Shown here one piece after another: positions 10,025 through 21,726 of a stretch of 64,000 nucleotides of DNA. The stretch comes from Woeseia sp. (GTDB lineage Bacteria > Pseudomonadota > Gammaproteobacteria > Steroidobacterales > UBA11654): positions 1 to 64,000 of the forward strand of contig BPCL01000007.1 of the NCBI GenBank assembly GCA_019653755.1. The letters run 5' to 3'. A model generated the notes under the pieces. It was not told the DNA's origin and ran no database searches. It saw nothing but the letters and a program-made list of their open reading frames with translations. The translations under genes and the position numbers were made by a program. Position 1 is the stretch's first letter; the number at the start of each line of letters is the position of its first letter.

Positions 10025-10804
10025 ATGAACTCGATGAGACTATTTCAAAACCTTTTTCAAAATTTGATTCTAAAAGTTTCAAGGATCAAAGCAAGATTTG
10101 TAAAAAATCTACTCATCAATTTTTTTAAGAACCGCTATAAAATTAGTCTTGAAGAATTCGCTAGAAAAAATGTGAATGAGTATTCCTCTTTTAATGATTT
10201 TTTTACCAGAGAATTTGACGAGGGGGTGAGACCTATTGATCAAACTGAAAGCACTATAGTCTCTCCTGTGGATGGAAAAATTATGGAGTCTGGGAGGGTT
10301 AGTGATGGGAAACTTTTCCAACTCAAGAACATGGAGTATAACCTCAGTCATTTATTAAATAATAACCCTAAGCTCATTGAAGCTTTCAAAAATGCCTCTT
10401 ATGTGACGATATACCTAGCGCCCTACAACTATCACCGCGTTCACCTGCCGTATCAAGGAAAACTCCTACATAACCAGATAATAGGTGGGATGGCTTATAA
10501 AGTTAATGAGCAAGCTTTGAAGAAAATTAATGCTCTCTACACTAAAAATACTAGACAGATAAGTCAGTTTGAGAGCAGTAAAGTCAATTTTTGCATGATT
10601 ATGGTTGGAGCAATGAATGTTTCTTCAATATCAATCACCGATAAAAACAAAGACGTCTATAACAAGGGTGAAGAATTCGCTCGTTTTAACCTCGGTTCTA
10701 CTGTCTTAATGTTATTCTCTGGCTCAGAAAATATAAAATTCCCTGATCACCTAAAATTTGGTGAAAAAATAAAATTAGGTGAATGCATTGCAAAATTTAG
10801 ATAA
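10025..10804 (+). CDS. psd: Phosphatidylserine decarboxylase proenzyme
   Basis: Inner-membrane-associated enzyme that makes phosphatidylethanolamine from phosphatidylserine. The chain self-cleaves at the LGST motif (FNLGSTVLML) to create the pyruvoyl group. The SPVDGKI segment and the YNYHRVHLP catalytic-site segment are also present. The 259-residue length is slightly shorter than E. coli Psd. The ATG at 10025 follows a 66-nt divergent region shared with prmB. A very small membrane ORF follows 24 nt downstream on the same strand. Confidence 0.94.
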   Translation: MNSMRLFQNLFQNLILKVSRIKARFVKNLLINFFKNRYKISLEEFARKNVNEYSSFNDFFTREFDEGVRPIDQTESTIVSPVDGKIMESGRVSDGKLFQLKNMEYNLSHLLNNNPKLIEAFKNASYVTIYLAPYNYHRVHLPYQGKLLHNQIIGGMAYKVNEQALKKINALYTKNTRQISQFESSKVNFCMIMVGAMNVSSISITDKNKDVYNKGEEFARFNLGSTVLMLFSGSENIKFPDHLKFGEKIKLGECIAKFR

Positions 10805-10828
10805 ATTAAATCTATAGGGGGATTTTCT

Positions 10829-10948
10829 ATGGAAGCAATGATTATAGTTTTGATTGTCGTTGTGATTTTCTTGGTTCGATCGTTTAAGTATTTTAGTAAA
10901 CGAAGTTCGCCGTCAGAAGATCATGACAAAAAGGATGGCAATGATTAG
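10829..10948 (+). CDS. Small single-span membrane protein, 39 aa, unknown
   Basis: I do not recognise this ORF. The ATG at 10829 is preceded by a strong ribosome binding site (AGGGGGA, 10815-10821, 7 nt spacing). The 39-residue product has an uninterrupted hydrophobic helix (residues 4-17, IIVLIVVVIFLV) followed by an RSFKYFSKR basic patch and an acidic/basic tail, so it should insert N-out/C-in by the positive-inside rule. It lies 24 nt after psd on the same strand and may be cotranscribed with it. Its last 4 nt overlap the end of a second tiny ORF on the other strand. The good ribosome binding site and membrane-like composition are the only support. Confidence 0.5.
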   Translation: MEAMIIVLIVVVIFLVRSFKYFSKRSSPSEDHDKKDGND

Positions 10949-11034
10949 AAGGGAGAAAAGATATTCTGGATCCCAAACACACTCAGGATAATCATTAAAA
11001 CAACTAGAAAATAATAGATAAACTTCTGCTCCAT
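10945..11034 (-). CDS. Possible 29-aa membrane peptide downstream of efp
   Basis: Unrecognised. The ATG at 11034 lies 5 nt after the efp stop. The 29-residue reading frame is almost wholly hydrophobic (YYFLVVLMIILSVFG in the middle), consistent with one membrane span. No clear ribosome binding site precedes it, so any translation would depend on coupling to efp. It converges on the small ORF downstream of psd, sharing 4 nt. It could equally be an untranslated tail. Confidence 0.3.
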   Translation of the reverse strand: MEQKFIYYFLVVLMIILSVFGIQNIFSPF

Positions 11035-11039
11035 TGGTC

Positions 11040-11606
11040 TTATTTTACTCTCGATAAATATTCGCCTGTTCGTGTATCAACTCTAATAAGTTCACCTTCA
11101 TCAATAAATAAAGGAACTTTTATGGTCGCTCCGGTTGCAATTTCTGCAGGCTTTACACCACCTTGAGCAGTGTCCCCCCTCAAACCTGGTTCTGTTTTGG
11201 TTACTTTAACCTCAATCTTATTAGGTGGTTCAACAGAGATTGCTTGCCCATTCCAAAGTGTGACATTGCAATTAGCCTCCTCTGTTAACCAGTTCTTTAT
11301 TTCTTCTATTGTCCCTTCTGAAATTGCTAATTGATCGTAGGTTTCAGTATCCATAAAGTGCCAATTCTGTCCGTCATTATATAGATATTGCATTTCTCTA
11401 ATATTAACATCGGCAGCTTCCAAACTTACTCCAATCTTAACGGTTTTTTCCAAGATTCTGCCGTTTTTAAGATTTTTTAACTTTAATTTATTAAATGCCT
11501 GCCCCTTACCTGGCTTATGAAAGCCCAAGTCCACAATACTAAATGGCTCGCCATCAACAAGGACCTTTAAACCATTCTTAAAATCAGCACTGCTGTATGT
11601 AACCAT
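11040..11606 (-). CDS. efp: Elongation factor P
   Basis: Translation factor that relieves ribosome stalling at polyproline stretches. It has the full 188-residue, three-domain length of the bacterial protein. Lys34 in HKPGKGQAF is at the position that EpmA lysylates in E. coli. The C-terminal motif GEYLSRVK, and TGATIKVPLFIDEGE before it, are typical. It is the third gene of a minus-strand group after parE and parC, 14 nt downstream of parC. No epmA or epmB is in the window. Confidence 0.97.
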   Translation of the reverse strand: MVTYSSADFKNGLKVLVDGEPFSIVDLGFHKPGKGQAFNKLKLKNLKNGRILEKTVKIGVSLEAADVNIREMQYLYNDGQNWHFMDTETYDQLAISEGTIEEIKNWLTEEANCNVTLWNGQAISVEPPNKIEVKVTKTEPGLRGDTAQGGVKPAEIATGATIKVPLFIDEGELIRVDTRTGEYLSRVK

Positions 11607-11620
11607 TGATATTATTTCTT

Positions 11621-13912
11621 TTATTTAGGTTCAATTTCTAAACGATCAATTTTCTTAAACGGCGGCACGGCCCTTCCCCTCTTGCCTCGCTCACTGATGT
11701 AGTGATCAAATTCATCAGGTCTAATAATTTTTGGTTTTTTGCCACTATAAACTCTAATAGAATCGTCCTCATTTATAGCCAGAACGGAGACAAGCTCCTC
11801 TTTCCCTGATTTAAATTTCTTAGGCGGTATTCCAATTATTTTAAGACCCTTGCCTTTAGTCATCTCCATTAATTGGTTGGTAGGAAAAATTAATAATTTA
11901 CCAATTGAATTAGCTGCCACAACGAAGGTCTTTTTCGGATAACCGGCACTTGATGCGTTAGATGGTATTAAAACTTTCGCACCAGGTGAGACTCGAAGGC
12001 AAGCCTTGCCCTTACGGTTTTTGCTATAGAGGTCCTCCAATTTCACAAAAAACCCATAGCCACTGCTCGAAGCCAGTAACCAATGAGTTTCTGGGTTCCC
12101 TGACATCACACCGGAAAAAGTAGAGCCGTCAGGTGGATTAAGACGACTGGATAGGGGCTCTCCCTGACTTCTAGCAGAAGGAAGTGAGTCTGCTACCAAG
12201 CTGTAAACCCTTCCGGTGCTATCAATGAAGACTGCAAACTGATTACTTCGACCTGGAACAGAATGTAAATACCCATCGCCTGCTTTATAGTTCAACGACT
12301 CAGGTTCCTCGACCGTCCCCTTTGCAGCCCTGACCCATCCACTCTCAGATAAGATAACAGTCACCGGGTCGCTGCTAGCAAGCTGAGTTTGATCGAGTGC
12401 TTGAGAAACCGATGCAGATTCGTTGAGTTTGGATCTTCTATCGTCCCCATATTCCTTTGCGTCCTGAGCGATTTCTTTTTGAATCAATTCATTAATTTTT
12501 TTCTTGCTCTTAAGAATCTTACTGAGAATGTTTTGCTCCTTCTCAAGATCAGATTTTTCAATCAATATCTTTTCTTCCTCTAACTTTGCTAGATTTTTTA
12601 ATCTCAGATTTAAAATTGAATCAGCTTGAACGTCCGTCAGTTTAAACTTTTTCATTAATTTATCTTTTGGTTTGTCTTCCTCTCTGATAATCCTTATTAC
12701 TTCATCGATATTCAGATAGACAACCATTAGGCCCTCAAGGATATGAAGTCTTGATTCAACTTCATCCAATCGATACTGAAGCCTTCTTCTAACTGTCTCC
12801 GTCCTAAAAGAAAGCCATTCGCTGAGCAGGGTTTTTAGATCGCAAACCTTTGGCTTGCCGTCCACGCCAATGATGTTCATGTTAACCCTAATATTTTTTT
12901 CAAGATCAGTCGTTGCAAATAAATGGCTCATTAATTCATCAACATTGACTCTTGAAGATTTAGGAGTCAGTGAAATACGGATGGGAGTTTCATGATCTGA
13001 TTCATCATTAATATCAGTCAATAAGGGTAACTTTTTATCTTTCATTTGCGTTGCGATTTGCTCAATAATCTTATTGCCCGAGACCTGATAAGGTAACTCA
13101 TAAATCACAACTCTATTTTTTTCTTTCTTATATCTGGCTCTGATCTTTATTGATCCATTACCTGATTTGTACATGTTCTTTATTTCTTCTGATGGGGTTA
13201 TTATTTCTCCGCCAGATGGAAAATCAGGGCCTTGAAAATTTTTTCCTAAGCGAATCAACTGACCTATAGAAATTTCAGGATTTTTTAAGATTTTTTCTAA
13301 CAAATAAGCTATTTCCTTAATATTATGAGGTGGAATATCCGTTGACATCCCTACAGCAATACCTGTCACTCCATTTAAGATTAGATTTGGCAATCGAGCT
13401 GGAAGAAAAGCGGGCTCATTTAGTGTGCCATCAAAGTTTAATTTCCAATCAACCGTGCCTTGGCCTAGCTCAGTGAGCATAAGTTTTGTATAAGCACTAA
13501 GTTTTGCCTCTGTGTAACGCATCGCAGCAAAAGATTTAGGGTCATCATAGGACCCCCAATTACCTTGACCAATAATCATTGGATAACGATATGAGAAATC
13601 CTGTGCCATATTAACCATGGCCTCATAACAAGCTGAATCTCCATGAGGGTGGTATTTACCAAGAACATCTCCTACGGTCCTAGCTGATTTCTTAGGTTTA
13701 GACTGTGCTGAAAGACCAAGTTCTGACATCGCGTATATGATTCTTCTTTGAACCGGTTTTAAGCCATCGCCTATAAACGGAAGAGCTCTATCTAGAATCA
13801 CATACATGGAATAATTAAGGTAAGCCTTTTCGACGAATTCACTTACAGGCTGAACAGATGAACCATTACCACCTGATGTATTTTTAAAATCCATTTCTTC
13901 TTGCTTGCCCAT
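11621..13912 (-). CDS. parC: DNA topoisomerase IV subunit A ParC
   Basis: Breakage-reunion subunit of topoisomerase IV, which decatenates daughter chromosomes. I place the start at the ATG at 13912, which shares one base with the parE stop (TAATG). An upstream in-frame start at 13951 would lie inside parE. The active-site tyrosine is in [11 protein letters not shown]. The quinolone-resistance-determining segment [15 protein letters not shown] has the wild-type Ser and Glu. The C-terminal third has the beta-pinwheel blades (for example WVRAAKG, then [11 protein letters not shown]). The length of about 763 residues fits ParC rather than the longer GyrA, and the pairing with parE agrees. Confidence 0.95.
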   Translation of the reverse strand: MGKQEEMDFKNTSGGNGSSVQPVSEFVEKAYLNYSMYVILDRALPFIGDGLKPVQRRIIYAMSELGLSAQSKPKKSARTVGDVLGKYHPHGDSACYEAMVNMAQDFSYRYPMIIGQGNWGSYDDPKSFAAMRYTEAKLSAYTKLMLTELGQGTVDWKLNFDGTLNEPAFLPARLPNLILNGVTGIAVGMSTDIPPHNIKEIAYLLEKILKNPEISIGQLIRLGKNFQGPDFPSGGEIITPSEEIKNMYKSGNGSIKIRARYKKEKNRVVIYELPYQVSGNKIIEQIATQMKDKKLPLLTDINDESDHETPIRISLTPKSSRVNVDELMSHLFATTDLEKNIRVNMNIIGVDGKPKVCDLKTLLSEWLSFRTETVRRRLQYRLDEVESRLHILEGLMVVYLNIDEVIRIIREEDKPKDKLMKKFKLTDVQADSILNLRLKNLAKLEEEKILIEKSDLEKEQNILSKILKSKKKINELIQKEIAQDAKEYGDDRRSKLNESASVSQALDQTQLASSDPVTVILSESGWVRAAKGTVEEPESLNYKAGDGYLHSVPGRSNQFAVFIDSTGRVYSLVADSLPSARSQGEPLSSRLNPPDGSTFSGVMSGNPETHWLLASSSGYGFFVKLEDLYSKNRKGKACLRVSPGAKVLIPSNASSAGYPKKTFVVAANSIGKLLIFPTNQLMEMTKGKGLKIIGIPPKKFKSGKEELVSVLAINEDDSIRVYSGKKPKIIRPDEFDHYISERGKRGRAVPPFKKIDRLEIEPK

Positions 13913-15802
13913 TATTGTATATCTGCTAAATTGCCTTTTTCTTGAAGCCAATCCCTTCGATCAGTATAGCGTTTTTTTGCCATAAGCTTATCCATCAACT
14001 CGTTTGTCTGGCTCTCGTCTTCTATTGTCAACCTAACCAATCGTCTAGACTCCTCTAGCATGGTTGTTTCCCTAAGCTGAATCGGACTCATTTCTCCCAG
14101 ACCTTTAAATCTAGTAACTGTAACCTTAGCTTTGGATTTCTTTTTCTCAATTGCCTCAAGATGATCATCTTTTTCATCTTCGTCCAAAGCATAAAAAACC
14201 TCTTTACCAACATCAATTCTATATAGCGGTGGCATAGAAACATAAACATGGCCATCTTCTACTAATTTCTTAAAGTGTTTAACAAACAAGGCACAGATAA
14301 GCGTGGCTATGTGAAGGCCATCTGAATCAGCATCTGCCAGGATGCAAATTTTATGGTACCTAAGATTAACTAAATCTTCAGCTGATGGCTCAACCCCAAG
14401 AGCTTGAGAAATATTACTGATCTCCTGTGAAGATAAAAGATTAGACTCTTCAACTTCCCAGCTATTTAAAATCTTGCCTCTGAGTGGAAGAATAGCCTGA
14501 TATTTCCGATCTCTTGCCTGTTTTGCCGAACCTCCTGCAGAATCACCTTCGACTATAAATAATTCACATCGATCAGGTTCGTCGCTGGTGCAATCTGCCA
14601 ATTTACCAGGCAAGGTTGGTCCGCCTGTGGCTTTCTTTCTTTTAACCTTGACGTTCTTTTTTGCTCGCTTTTGAGCATTCTCAATAGCTCTGGCTACAAT
14701 TTGATCGCCTGCCTCAGGGTGCTGATTTAACCAAAGAGTAAACGCATCCTTGATAACATTTGAGACTAAAGTTGAGACCGCTCTAGAGCTTAATTTTTCT
14801 TTGGTTTGCCCTGAAAACTGAGGGTCTTCAAGCCTTATCGATAAAATATAGCTTAAGCCCAGCCAAACATCCTCAGGAGAAAGCTTAACCCCTCTAGGAA
14901 GAAGGTTTCTATAATCTGCAAACTCTTTAACTGAATCTGATAACCCAGATCTAAATCCAGAAACATGAGTGCCCCCTGCTTTGGTTGGAATCAGATTTAC
15001 ATAGGATTCTTGAATACCTTCATGATCGTCTTGAGGCCAGGTCAGACTCCATTCAATTTCTAATTTATCGTTCTGGCTGTTTCCAAAAAAAGGATCATTT
15101 GGGACACATGGGGTATCTCCTAAAACTTCCGACAAGTATTCATTAGCCCCTTCTTTGTAAAGCCATTCTAGCTTTTCATTTGTCTGCTCATCATGAAACT
15201 TAATTTTTAATCCAGGGCATAACACAGCCTTGGCTCTCAAGTTATGTTTTAGATCTTTAACCTTAATTTCCGAGCCATCAAAGTACTTCTCATTAGGCCA
15301 GAAACGAATGGTCGTTCCCGTGTTGGTTTTCCCTACTTTATCAACCACCTCAAGCTCTGATGACCTTTCACCATCCTTAAAGCTTAGGTTGTATTCGTGT
15401 CCTTCACGTTTTATCCAAACCTCTAGATTTTTTGACAAAGCATTGACGACAGAAACGCCAACACCATGAAGCCCTCCAGAAAATTTATAGCTTTTATTAG
15501 AGAACTTAGCACCTGCATGCAATCGGGTTAAAATTAATTCTACAGCTGGAACTTTTTCTTCTGGATGATCGTCAACCGGCATTCCGCGACCATCATCTTT
15601 GACCTGAACTGATCCGTCTTTGAATAAATTAACATGAATTGATTTGCAGTGTCCCTACTATGGCTTCATCAACGCTATTATCAATTACTTCATAGGCTAA
15701 GTGATTTGGGCAATCGGTGTCAGTGTACATGCCCGGTCGCTTTTGAACCGGTTCTAACCCACTAAGAACTTCAATATCTGAAGCGTTATATTCTTTTGCC
15801 AT
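13912..15802 (-). CDS. parE: DNA topoisomerase IV subunit B ParE (one frameshift)
   Basis: ATPase subunit of topoisomerase IV. The N-terminus starts at ATG 15802 ([19 protein letters not shown]) and carries RPGMYTD, then the ATP-binding ENSVDEA-type motif as [10 protein letters not shown]. The frame then breaks near 15650. Removing one A restores [11 protein letters not shown] and leads to the [15 protein letters not shown] motif. After that the frame is clean through [16 protein letters not shown], the TOPRIM segment [19 protein letters not shown] and DADSDG, to the stop at 13912. The spliced length is about 630 residues. parE and parC overlap by one base and must be cotranscribed. Confidence 0.93.
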
Positions 15803-15909
15803 GGTCCTTCATTATTCTTGAGAAGAGAGGTTGAATCAAGGGCATTATCAATGTTTATGCGGGCATTCTATCATAGGCACTCGATTAGAGTATTGTTTTA
15901 TAATAAGAG

Positions 15910-15938
15910 AAAGGGGCTGCATTGCTGCTAGCCCCTTT
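15910..15938 (-). terminator. Rho-independent terminator after katG
   Basis: A 9-bp perfect stem (AAAGGGGCT at 15910-15918 pairing with AGCCCCTTT at 15930-15938) with an 11-nt loop, 21 nt past the katG stop. T-rich sequence flanks it on both strands (CTTTTTT at 15942-15948 on plus; TTTCTCTTATT on minus), so it may work in either direction. The minus direction fits the gene order. Confidence 0.8.
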
Positions 15939-15959
15939 ATACTTTTTTAACAGCTTAAG

Positions 15960-18131
<2,172 letters not shown>

Positions 18132-18179
18132 TTTTATCTAAAAATCTCAAAATGAACAATATTAAAGCGACCTATTCGC

Positions 18180-18185
18180 TATAAT
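18180..18185 (+). promoter_or_regulatory. Possible -10 element for xseB
   Basis: A perfect TATAAT hexamer 8 nt before the xseB ATG, with no convincing -35 at 16-18 nt. If used, the transcript would start at about the start codon and be essentially leaderless, which fits the absence of a Shine-Dalgarno sequence in CCACC-ATG. Confidence 0.35.
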
Positions 18186-18193
18186 TAACCACC

Positions 18194-18427
18194 ATGAGTC
18201 CATCTAAGAAAAACTCGAAAAGCATAGAGTCAAGATTAAGTGAACTTGAAGCCATTCTGGAAGAGCTTGAGTCAGGTGACCTTGAGCTAGATCAAGCCCT
18301 GAAAAAGTTTGAGCAAGGCGTCAAACTCTCGAGAGAATGCCAAAAAACCTTAGAAGATGCTGAACTGAAAATAAAAATTCTAATGGACAATGAGTTAAAA
18401 GAGACGGACGAAAATTTAGATCAATAA
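18194..18427 (+). CDS. xseB: Exodeoxyribonuclease VII small subunit
   Basis: Small subunit of the single-strand-specific exonuclease VII, which binds several copies per XseA large subunit. The 77-residue product matches the family: SIESRLSELEAILEELESGD then LELDQALKKFEQGVKL and the C-terminal CQKTLEDAELKIKIL, forming two helices with coiled-coil character. It stands alone on the plus strand between katG and pgpA. It is usually followed by ispA and dxs, which are absent here. Its last 12 nt overlap the end of pgpA. Confidence 0.92.
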   Translation: MSPSKKNSKSIESRLSELEAILEELESGDLELDQALKKFEQGVKLSRECQKTLEDAELKIKILMDNELKETDENLDQ

Positions 18428-18900
18428 ATACTTTAGAGCTGAGATTATAATTATTGAGTATATTGCAGCCACCACATCATCAGCCATTATTCCAAAAGCA
18501 TTCTTGTACATTTTATCAATTTTTTTAATCGGATACGGCTTAGCAATATCAAAGAACCGGAAGATTAAGAACGCTGCAATGGCCCATTTTGGTTCTGGTG
18601 GTATGAAATGTGCAACCAGCATCATTGCTAGTAGTTCATCGATAATGATTTCTTGATGATCCTTAGAGCCTATTTCTTTTAATGACTGATTAACAATAAA
18701 AGTTCCAATCATTAACAACAATATTAAAAGAAGAAAATCCATTTATATTGGGGTATGAAAAATGTGCGAAAAAGATGTATATACAGAGACCTAAGCCGCT
18801 CCCAAGAGTACCTGGTGCAAAAGGAATTAAGCCAATTCCAAACCCAGTTGATAAGCAATAAATAGGGGCTCTTTACTACGCTTTTAAAATGAATACTCAT
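18416..18900 (-). CDS. pgpA: Phosphatidylglycerophosphatase A PgpA (two frameshifts)
   Basis: Inner-membrane phosphatase that dephosphorylates phosphatidylglycerophosphate to phosphatidylglycerol. From ATG 18900, 3 nt after the thiL stop, the N-terminus reads MSIHFKSVVKSP. A one-base shift near 18862 then gives STGFGIGLIPFAPGTLGSG, the family's first membrane and active-site segment. A second shift near 18745-18760 leads to the long C-terminal part with DHQEIIIDELLAM (the metal-binding DE pair), RFFDIAKPYPIKKID and GIMADDVVAAIYS. The spliced length is about 160 residues, typical for PgpA. It is last in the nusB-thiL-pgpA order and converges with xseB. Confidence 0.85.
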
Positions 18901-18903
18901 CCT

Positions 18904-19856
18904 TTATTTAAAATGCTCAAACATATGATTAGGTAAATCATAAGCTTTATCTCCGAAGGTTAAAACCTCGTCCGATCCTTTGATTTCTCCCACACAAGAA
19001 AAGTCTAGATTACTCTCTGAGGATAACTCATCCAAGAATTGAGACTCTAAATGAGGCGGAATAGTAAAACACAATTCATAATCATCGCCACCTAATAGAG
19101 CATATTTGACAGACTTATTTAGAGTTAATTCTTTAGTTAAATTTCCAGCTATTGGCAATTGCGAAACGTCAACCTAAAAATCCTAAACCTACATGAGTTG
19201 TGATTTTCTGTAAATCGATGAAAAAACCATCAGATATATCAATCATAGCAGTGGCATATTTAGCAATTAAAATGCCTTCATTATTTCTTGGTCTTGGGTA
19301 AAGAAAAGCATCGGTAAAATCATTTCTTAACTCAGAATTGCTGTTTTTGATTAATTCTAAACCGTAAGCTGCTGATCCTAGATATCCAGAAATAAAAATT
19401 AAATCCCCAACTTTTGCTCCTGTTCGAGTTATATATTGATCTTTCTCAACATAACCTTGCAATGAAACAGTAAAAAACTCAGGCCCCTCGAAGAGTGTCG
19501 CCACCAATTAAACAAATATTATTCTGGTTGGCAATTTCTGAAAACCCTTTAATAAAGCCCTTAATCCAATCCGGATTAATGCTTGGAATACTAAAAACTA
19601 GATTTGCCCATTTTGCGACTCCACCCATTGCTGCCATGTCACTCAGATTAACTGCTAGCGATCGATAACCAATAGCTTCTGCTTCTATTCCAGCTGGATA
19701 ATGGACATCCACTGTTATAGCATCAGTCACTGTAACCATTTGCTTATCATCATCTAAGTCAATTATTGCACCATCATCTCCAATGGATAATGAAACATCT
19801 GCCTGGGATTGATGCATTGAGTCTTTTAAAGCATCAATAATATCGGCCTCTTTCAC
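18904..19856 (-). CDS. thiL: Thiamine-monophosphate kinase ThiL (two frameshifts)
   Basis: ATP-dependent phosphorylation of thiamine monophosphate to the active diphosphate cofactor. The GTG at 19856 has a good ribosome binding site inside the nusB end (AAGGAAAATAA). The N-terminal part has SIGDDGAIID, VTDAITVDVHYP (metal-binding Asp), SLAVNLSDMAAMGG and GGDTLRG. A run of four G's near 19489 breaks the frame; three would give RGPEFFTVSLQGYV. A second break near 19165 joins AMIDISDGFFIDLQKI to VDVSQLPIAGNL and ALLGGDDYELCFTIP. The spliced length is about 317 residues, normal for ThiL. It lies one base from nusB. Confidence 0.9.
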
Positions 19857-20306
19857 TTATTTTCCTTTCTGAAATTGAGAGCTTTGGAATGAGTCGATTA
19901 CAGCATTAACATATTGATAACTTCCTTCAGCTCCAAACAGTTTAGCTAATTCAACAGCCTCATTAATGACCACAGGAACAGGGACATCGGAATGAAATAA
20001 AATCTCGCATGCTGCTATCCAAATAATTACTTTCTCAACAGGATTGATTTGTTCAACGGAACGGTCAAAATGATCTGAAGTTAGCTCTTCAATCTTTTGC
20101 TGATTCTCAATAATTTCATTCAGTAAGATTTCAAAATATTCCTGATCTATACGAGCATATTCTTTTCTATCTCTTGACTGTTTGACAAGTGCATCGAAGT
20201 TATCATCGTTCATTAAACGCTGATAAATAACTTGTAAAAGCAATTGCCTTGAGCCTGCTCTGCCTTTACCTGAAAATTGTTCATCTTTATCTATCTTTAT
20301 ATTCAT
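19857..20306 (-). CDS. nusB: Transcription antitermination factor NusB
   Basis: RNA-binding all-helical protein that joins NusE in the rRNA antitermination complex. The 149-residue length fits. Family signatures are SRQLLLQVIYQRLMN near the N-terminus, INPVEKVIIWIAACEILFH in the middle and VPVVINEAVELAKLFGAEGS near the end. The ATG overlaps the ribF stop by 4 nt (ATGA). In most gammaproteobacteria nusB follows ribH directly; here ribF sits between them. Confidence 0.94.
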   Translation of the reverse strand: MNIKIDKDEQFSGKGRAGSRQLLLQVIYQRLMNDDNFDALVKQSRDRKEYARIDQEYFEILLNEIIENQQKIEELTSDHFDRSVEQINPVEKVIIWIAACEILFHSDVPVPVVINEAVELAKLFGAEGSYQYVNAVIDSFQSSQFQKGK

Positions 20307-21244
20307 TCAACCAGCTCTTTAAAGTATTCTTCAGCCTCTTTTACATCTAGATTAATTTGAGCTTTTAATTCATCCACACCATTAAATTTCTTCTCACCTC
20401 TAAGATATCTCATAAACTCCACTTGTATACGAGATTTATATATATCTTGATCAAAATTGAGTATATGCACTTCCAGATTCAGTGTTTTTCCTTCAACGGT
20501 GGGTTTGTAGCCAATATTTGCAACACCAAAATAAGTCTGCTCATCATTCTCGATAATGACCTTTACACAAAAAACTCCTCTTAATGGGTTATTCAGTTTA
20601 CCTATATCAACATTAGCTGTCGGAACACCGATAGTTCGACCTAATTGCTGTCCGGTAATAACTTTCCCTTCGATAGAGTAATTACTTCCTAAATATTCAT
20701 TGGCTACTTCAAGCTGATTATCAAATAAAAATTTTCGAATTAGAGTGCTTGAAACTCTCTTAGAATTTATCTCTACAGTGCTTATAGACTCAACTGAGAA
20801 ATGATTGATCTTTGCAGATTCCTCTAGCTCTTTGATTGAGCCTGCTTTATTTTTTGCAAATCTAAAATCATCGCCAACAATAAGGTGTTTCACATTTAAA
20901 TTTTTAAGAAGGTGCAAATCTATAAACTCATTTACATCCAACTCCTCCATTTTTGAATCAAATGGAGGTACATAAAAACTGTTTACTCCCATCGCTTTAA
21001 TCAAATTATATTTTTGCCGAAATGAATTAAGCCTTAACTGTTTTTCATTCTTTGCAAAATAATCATTGGGTGTCGGCTCAAAACTAAAAACAACTGACGG
21101 TAGAGAAAGTTCTGAGGCTTTTTCAATAGCACGATTGATTAAAACTTGATGGCCCAAATGAAGGCCATCAAAAACGCCAATGGTTACGACACTTCCTTCG
21201 TTGTAGATTTGGTTGACACCTTTTATTCTTCTATAGAGACGCAT
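20303..21244 (-). CDS. ribF: Bifunctional riboflavin kinase/FAD synthetase RibF
   Basis: Converts riboflavin to FMN and then FAD. The N-terminal adenylyltransferase domain has VVTIGVFDGLHLGHQVLI with the HxGH-type motif. The segments KHLIVGDDFRFAKNKAGS and SSTLIRKFL follow. The C-terminal kinase domain has GRTIGVPTANVDI, then GVFCVKV. The length of 313 residues is normal. Its place inside the rib-nusB cluster, between ribH and nusB, is unusual: ribF usually pairs with ileS-lspA. It completes the route from GTP-derived precursors to FAD in one run, apart from GTP cyclohydrolase II. Confidence 0.95.
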   Translation of the reverse strand: MRLYRRIKGVNQIYNEGSVVTIGVFDGLHLGHQVLINRAIEKASELSLPSVVFSFEPTPNDYFAKNEKQLRLNSFRQKYNLIKAMGVNSFYVPPFDSKMEELDVNEFIDLHLLKNLNVKHLIVGDDFRFAKNKAGSIKELEESAKINHFSVESISTVEINSKRVSSTLIRKFLFDNQLEVANEYLGSNYSIEGKVITGQQLGRTIGVPTANVDIGKLNNPLRGVFCVKVIIENDEQTYFGVANIGYKPTVEGKTLNLEVHILNFDQDIYKSRIQVEFMRYLRGEKKFNGVDELKAQINLDVKEAEEYFKELVE

Positions 21245-21283
21245 GAGAGATTCTTAACTAAGTCTTGATTAATATAAATTCTT

Positions 21284-21724
21284 TTAAAGACTTTCAATAG
21301 TCTTAATCATCTCAAGTGTGGCAAGAGTTGCCTCAACCCCTTTATTTCCTGAACCATCACCTGATCTTTCAATTGCTTGATTCATGGTGTCGCAGGTCAG
21401 CACACCAAACCCTATCGGAATACCTAAGTCAATTGAAACTCTTGAGATTCCTGCGGTAGTTTCCCTGCACAAATATAATCAAAATGTGGGGTTGCCCCTC
21501 TAATCCCCTGCTCCCAAGGCAATAATCCCTTCATACTTCCTACTTTCACCAACCTTCTTAGCAATCAAGGGAAGCTCAAAAGCTCCTGAGACCCTAAAGA
21601 TATCTATTGATTCCTCTGAACAATTGTTCTCCTTGAGAGTATCTATAGAGCTCTGTATTAGTTTCTCAACCAATAAATCGTTAAATCTTGAGGCAACTAT
21701 TGCAATCTTCAATGACTTACTCAT
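21284..21724 (-). CDS. ribH: 6,7-dimethyl-8-ribityllumazine synthase RibH (two frameshifts)
   Basis: Penultimate step of riboflavin synthesis. It condenses the pyrimidinedione with 3,4-dihydroxy-2-butanone 4-phosphate in an icosahedral assembly. From ATG 21724 the sequence shows ASRFNDLLVEKLI and the substrate motif VSGAFELPLIAKK. An indel near 21508 in a GGGG run joins IALGA to IRGATPHFDYI. A second near 21470 joins it to RETTAGISRVSIDLGIPIGF, then LTCDTMNQAIERSG and NKGVEATLATLEMI. The spliced length is about 147 residues, as expected. It directly follows ribBA. Confidence 0.9.
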
Positions 21725-21726
21725 AA

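Noticed and set aside
11621-13951. Longer ParC start at 13951
   Set aside because: It would overlap 40 nt of parE and lacks a ribosome binding site; the ATG at 13912 overlaps the parE stop by one base and fits normal coupling.
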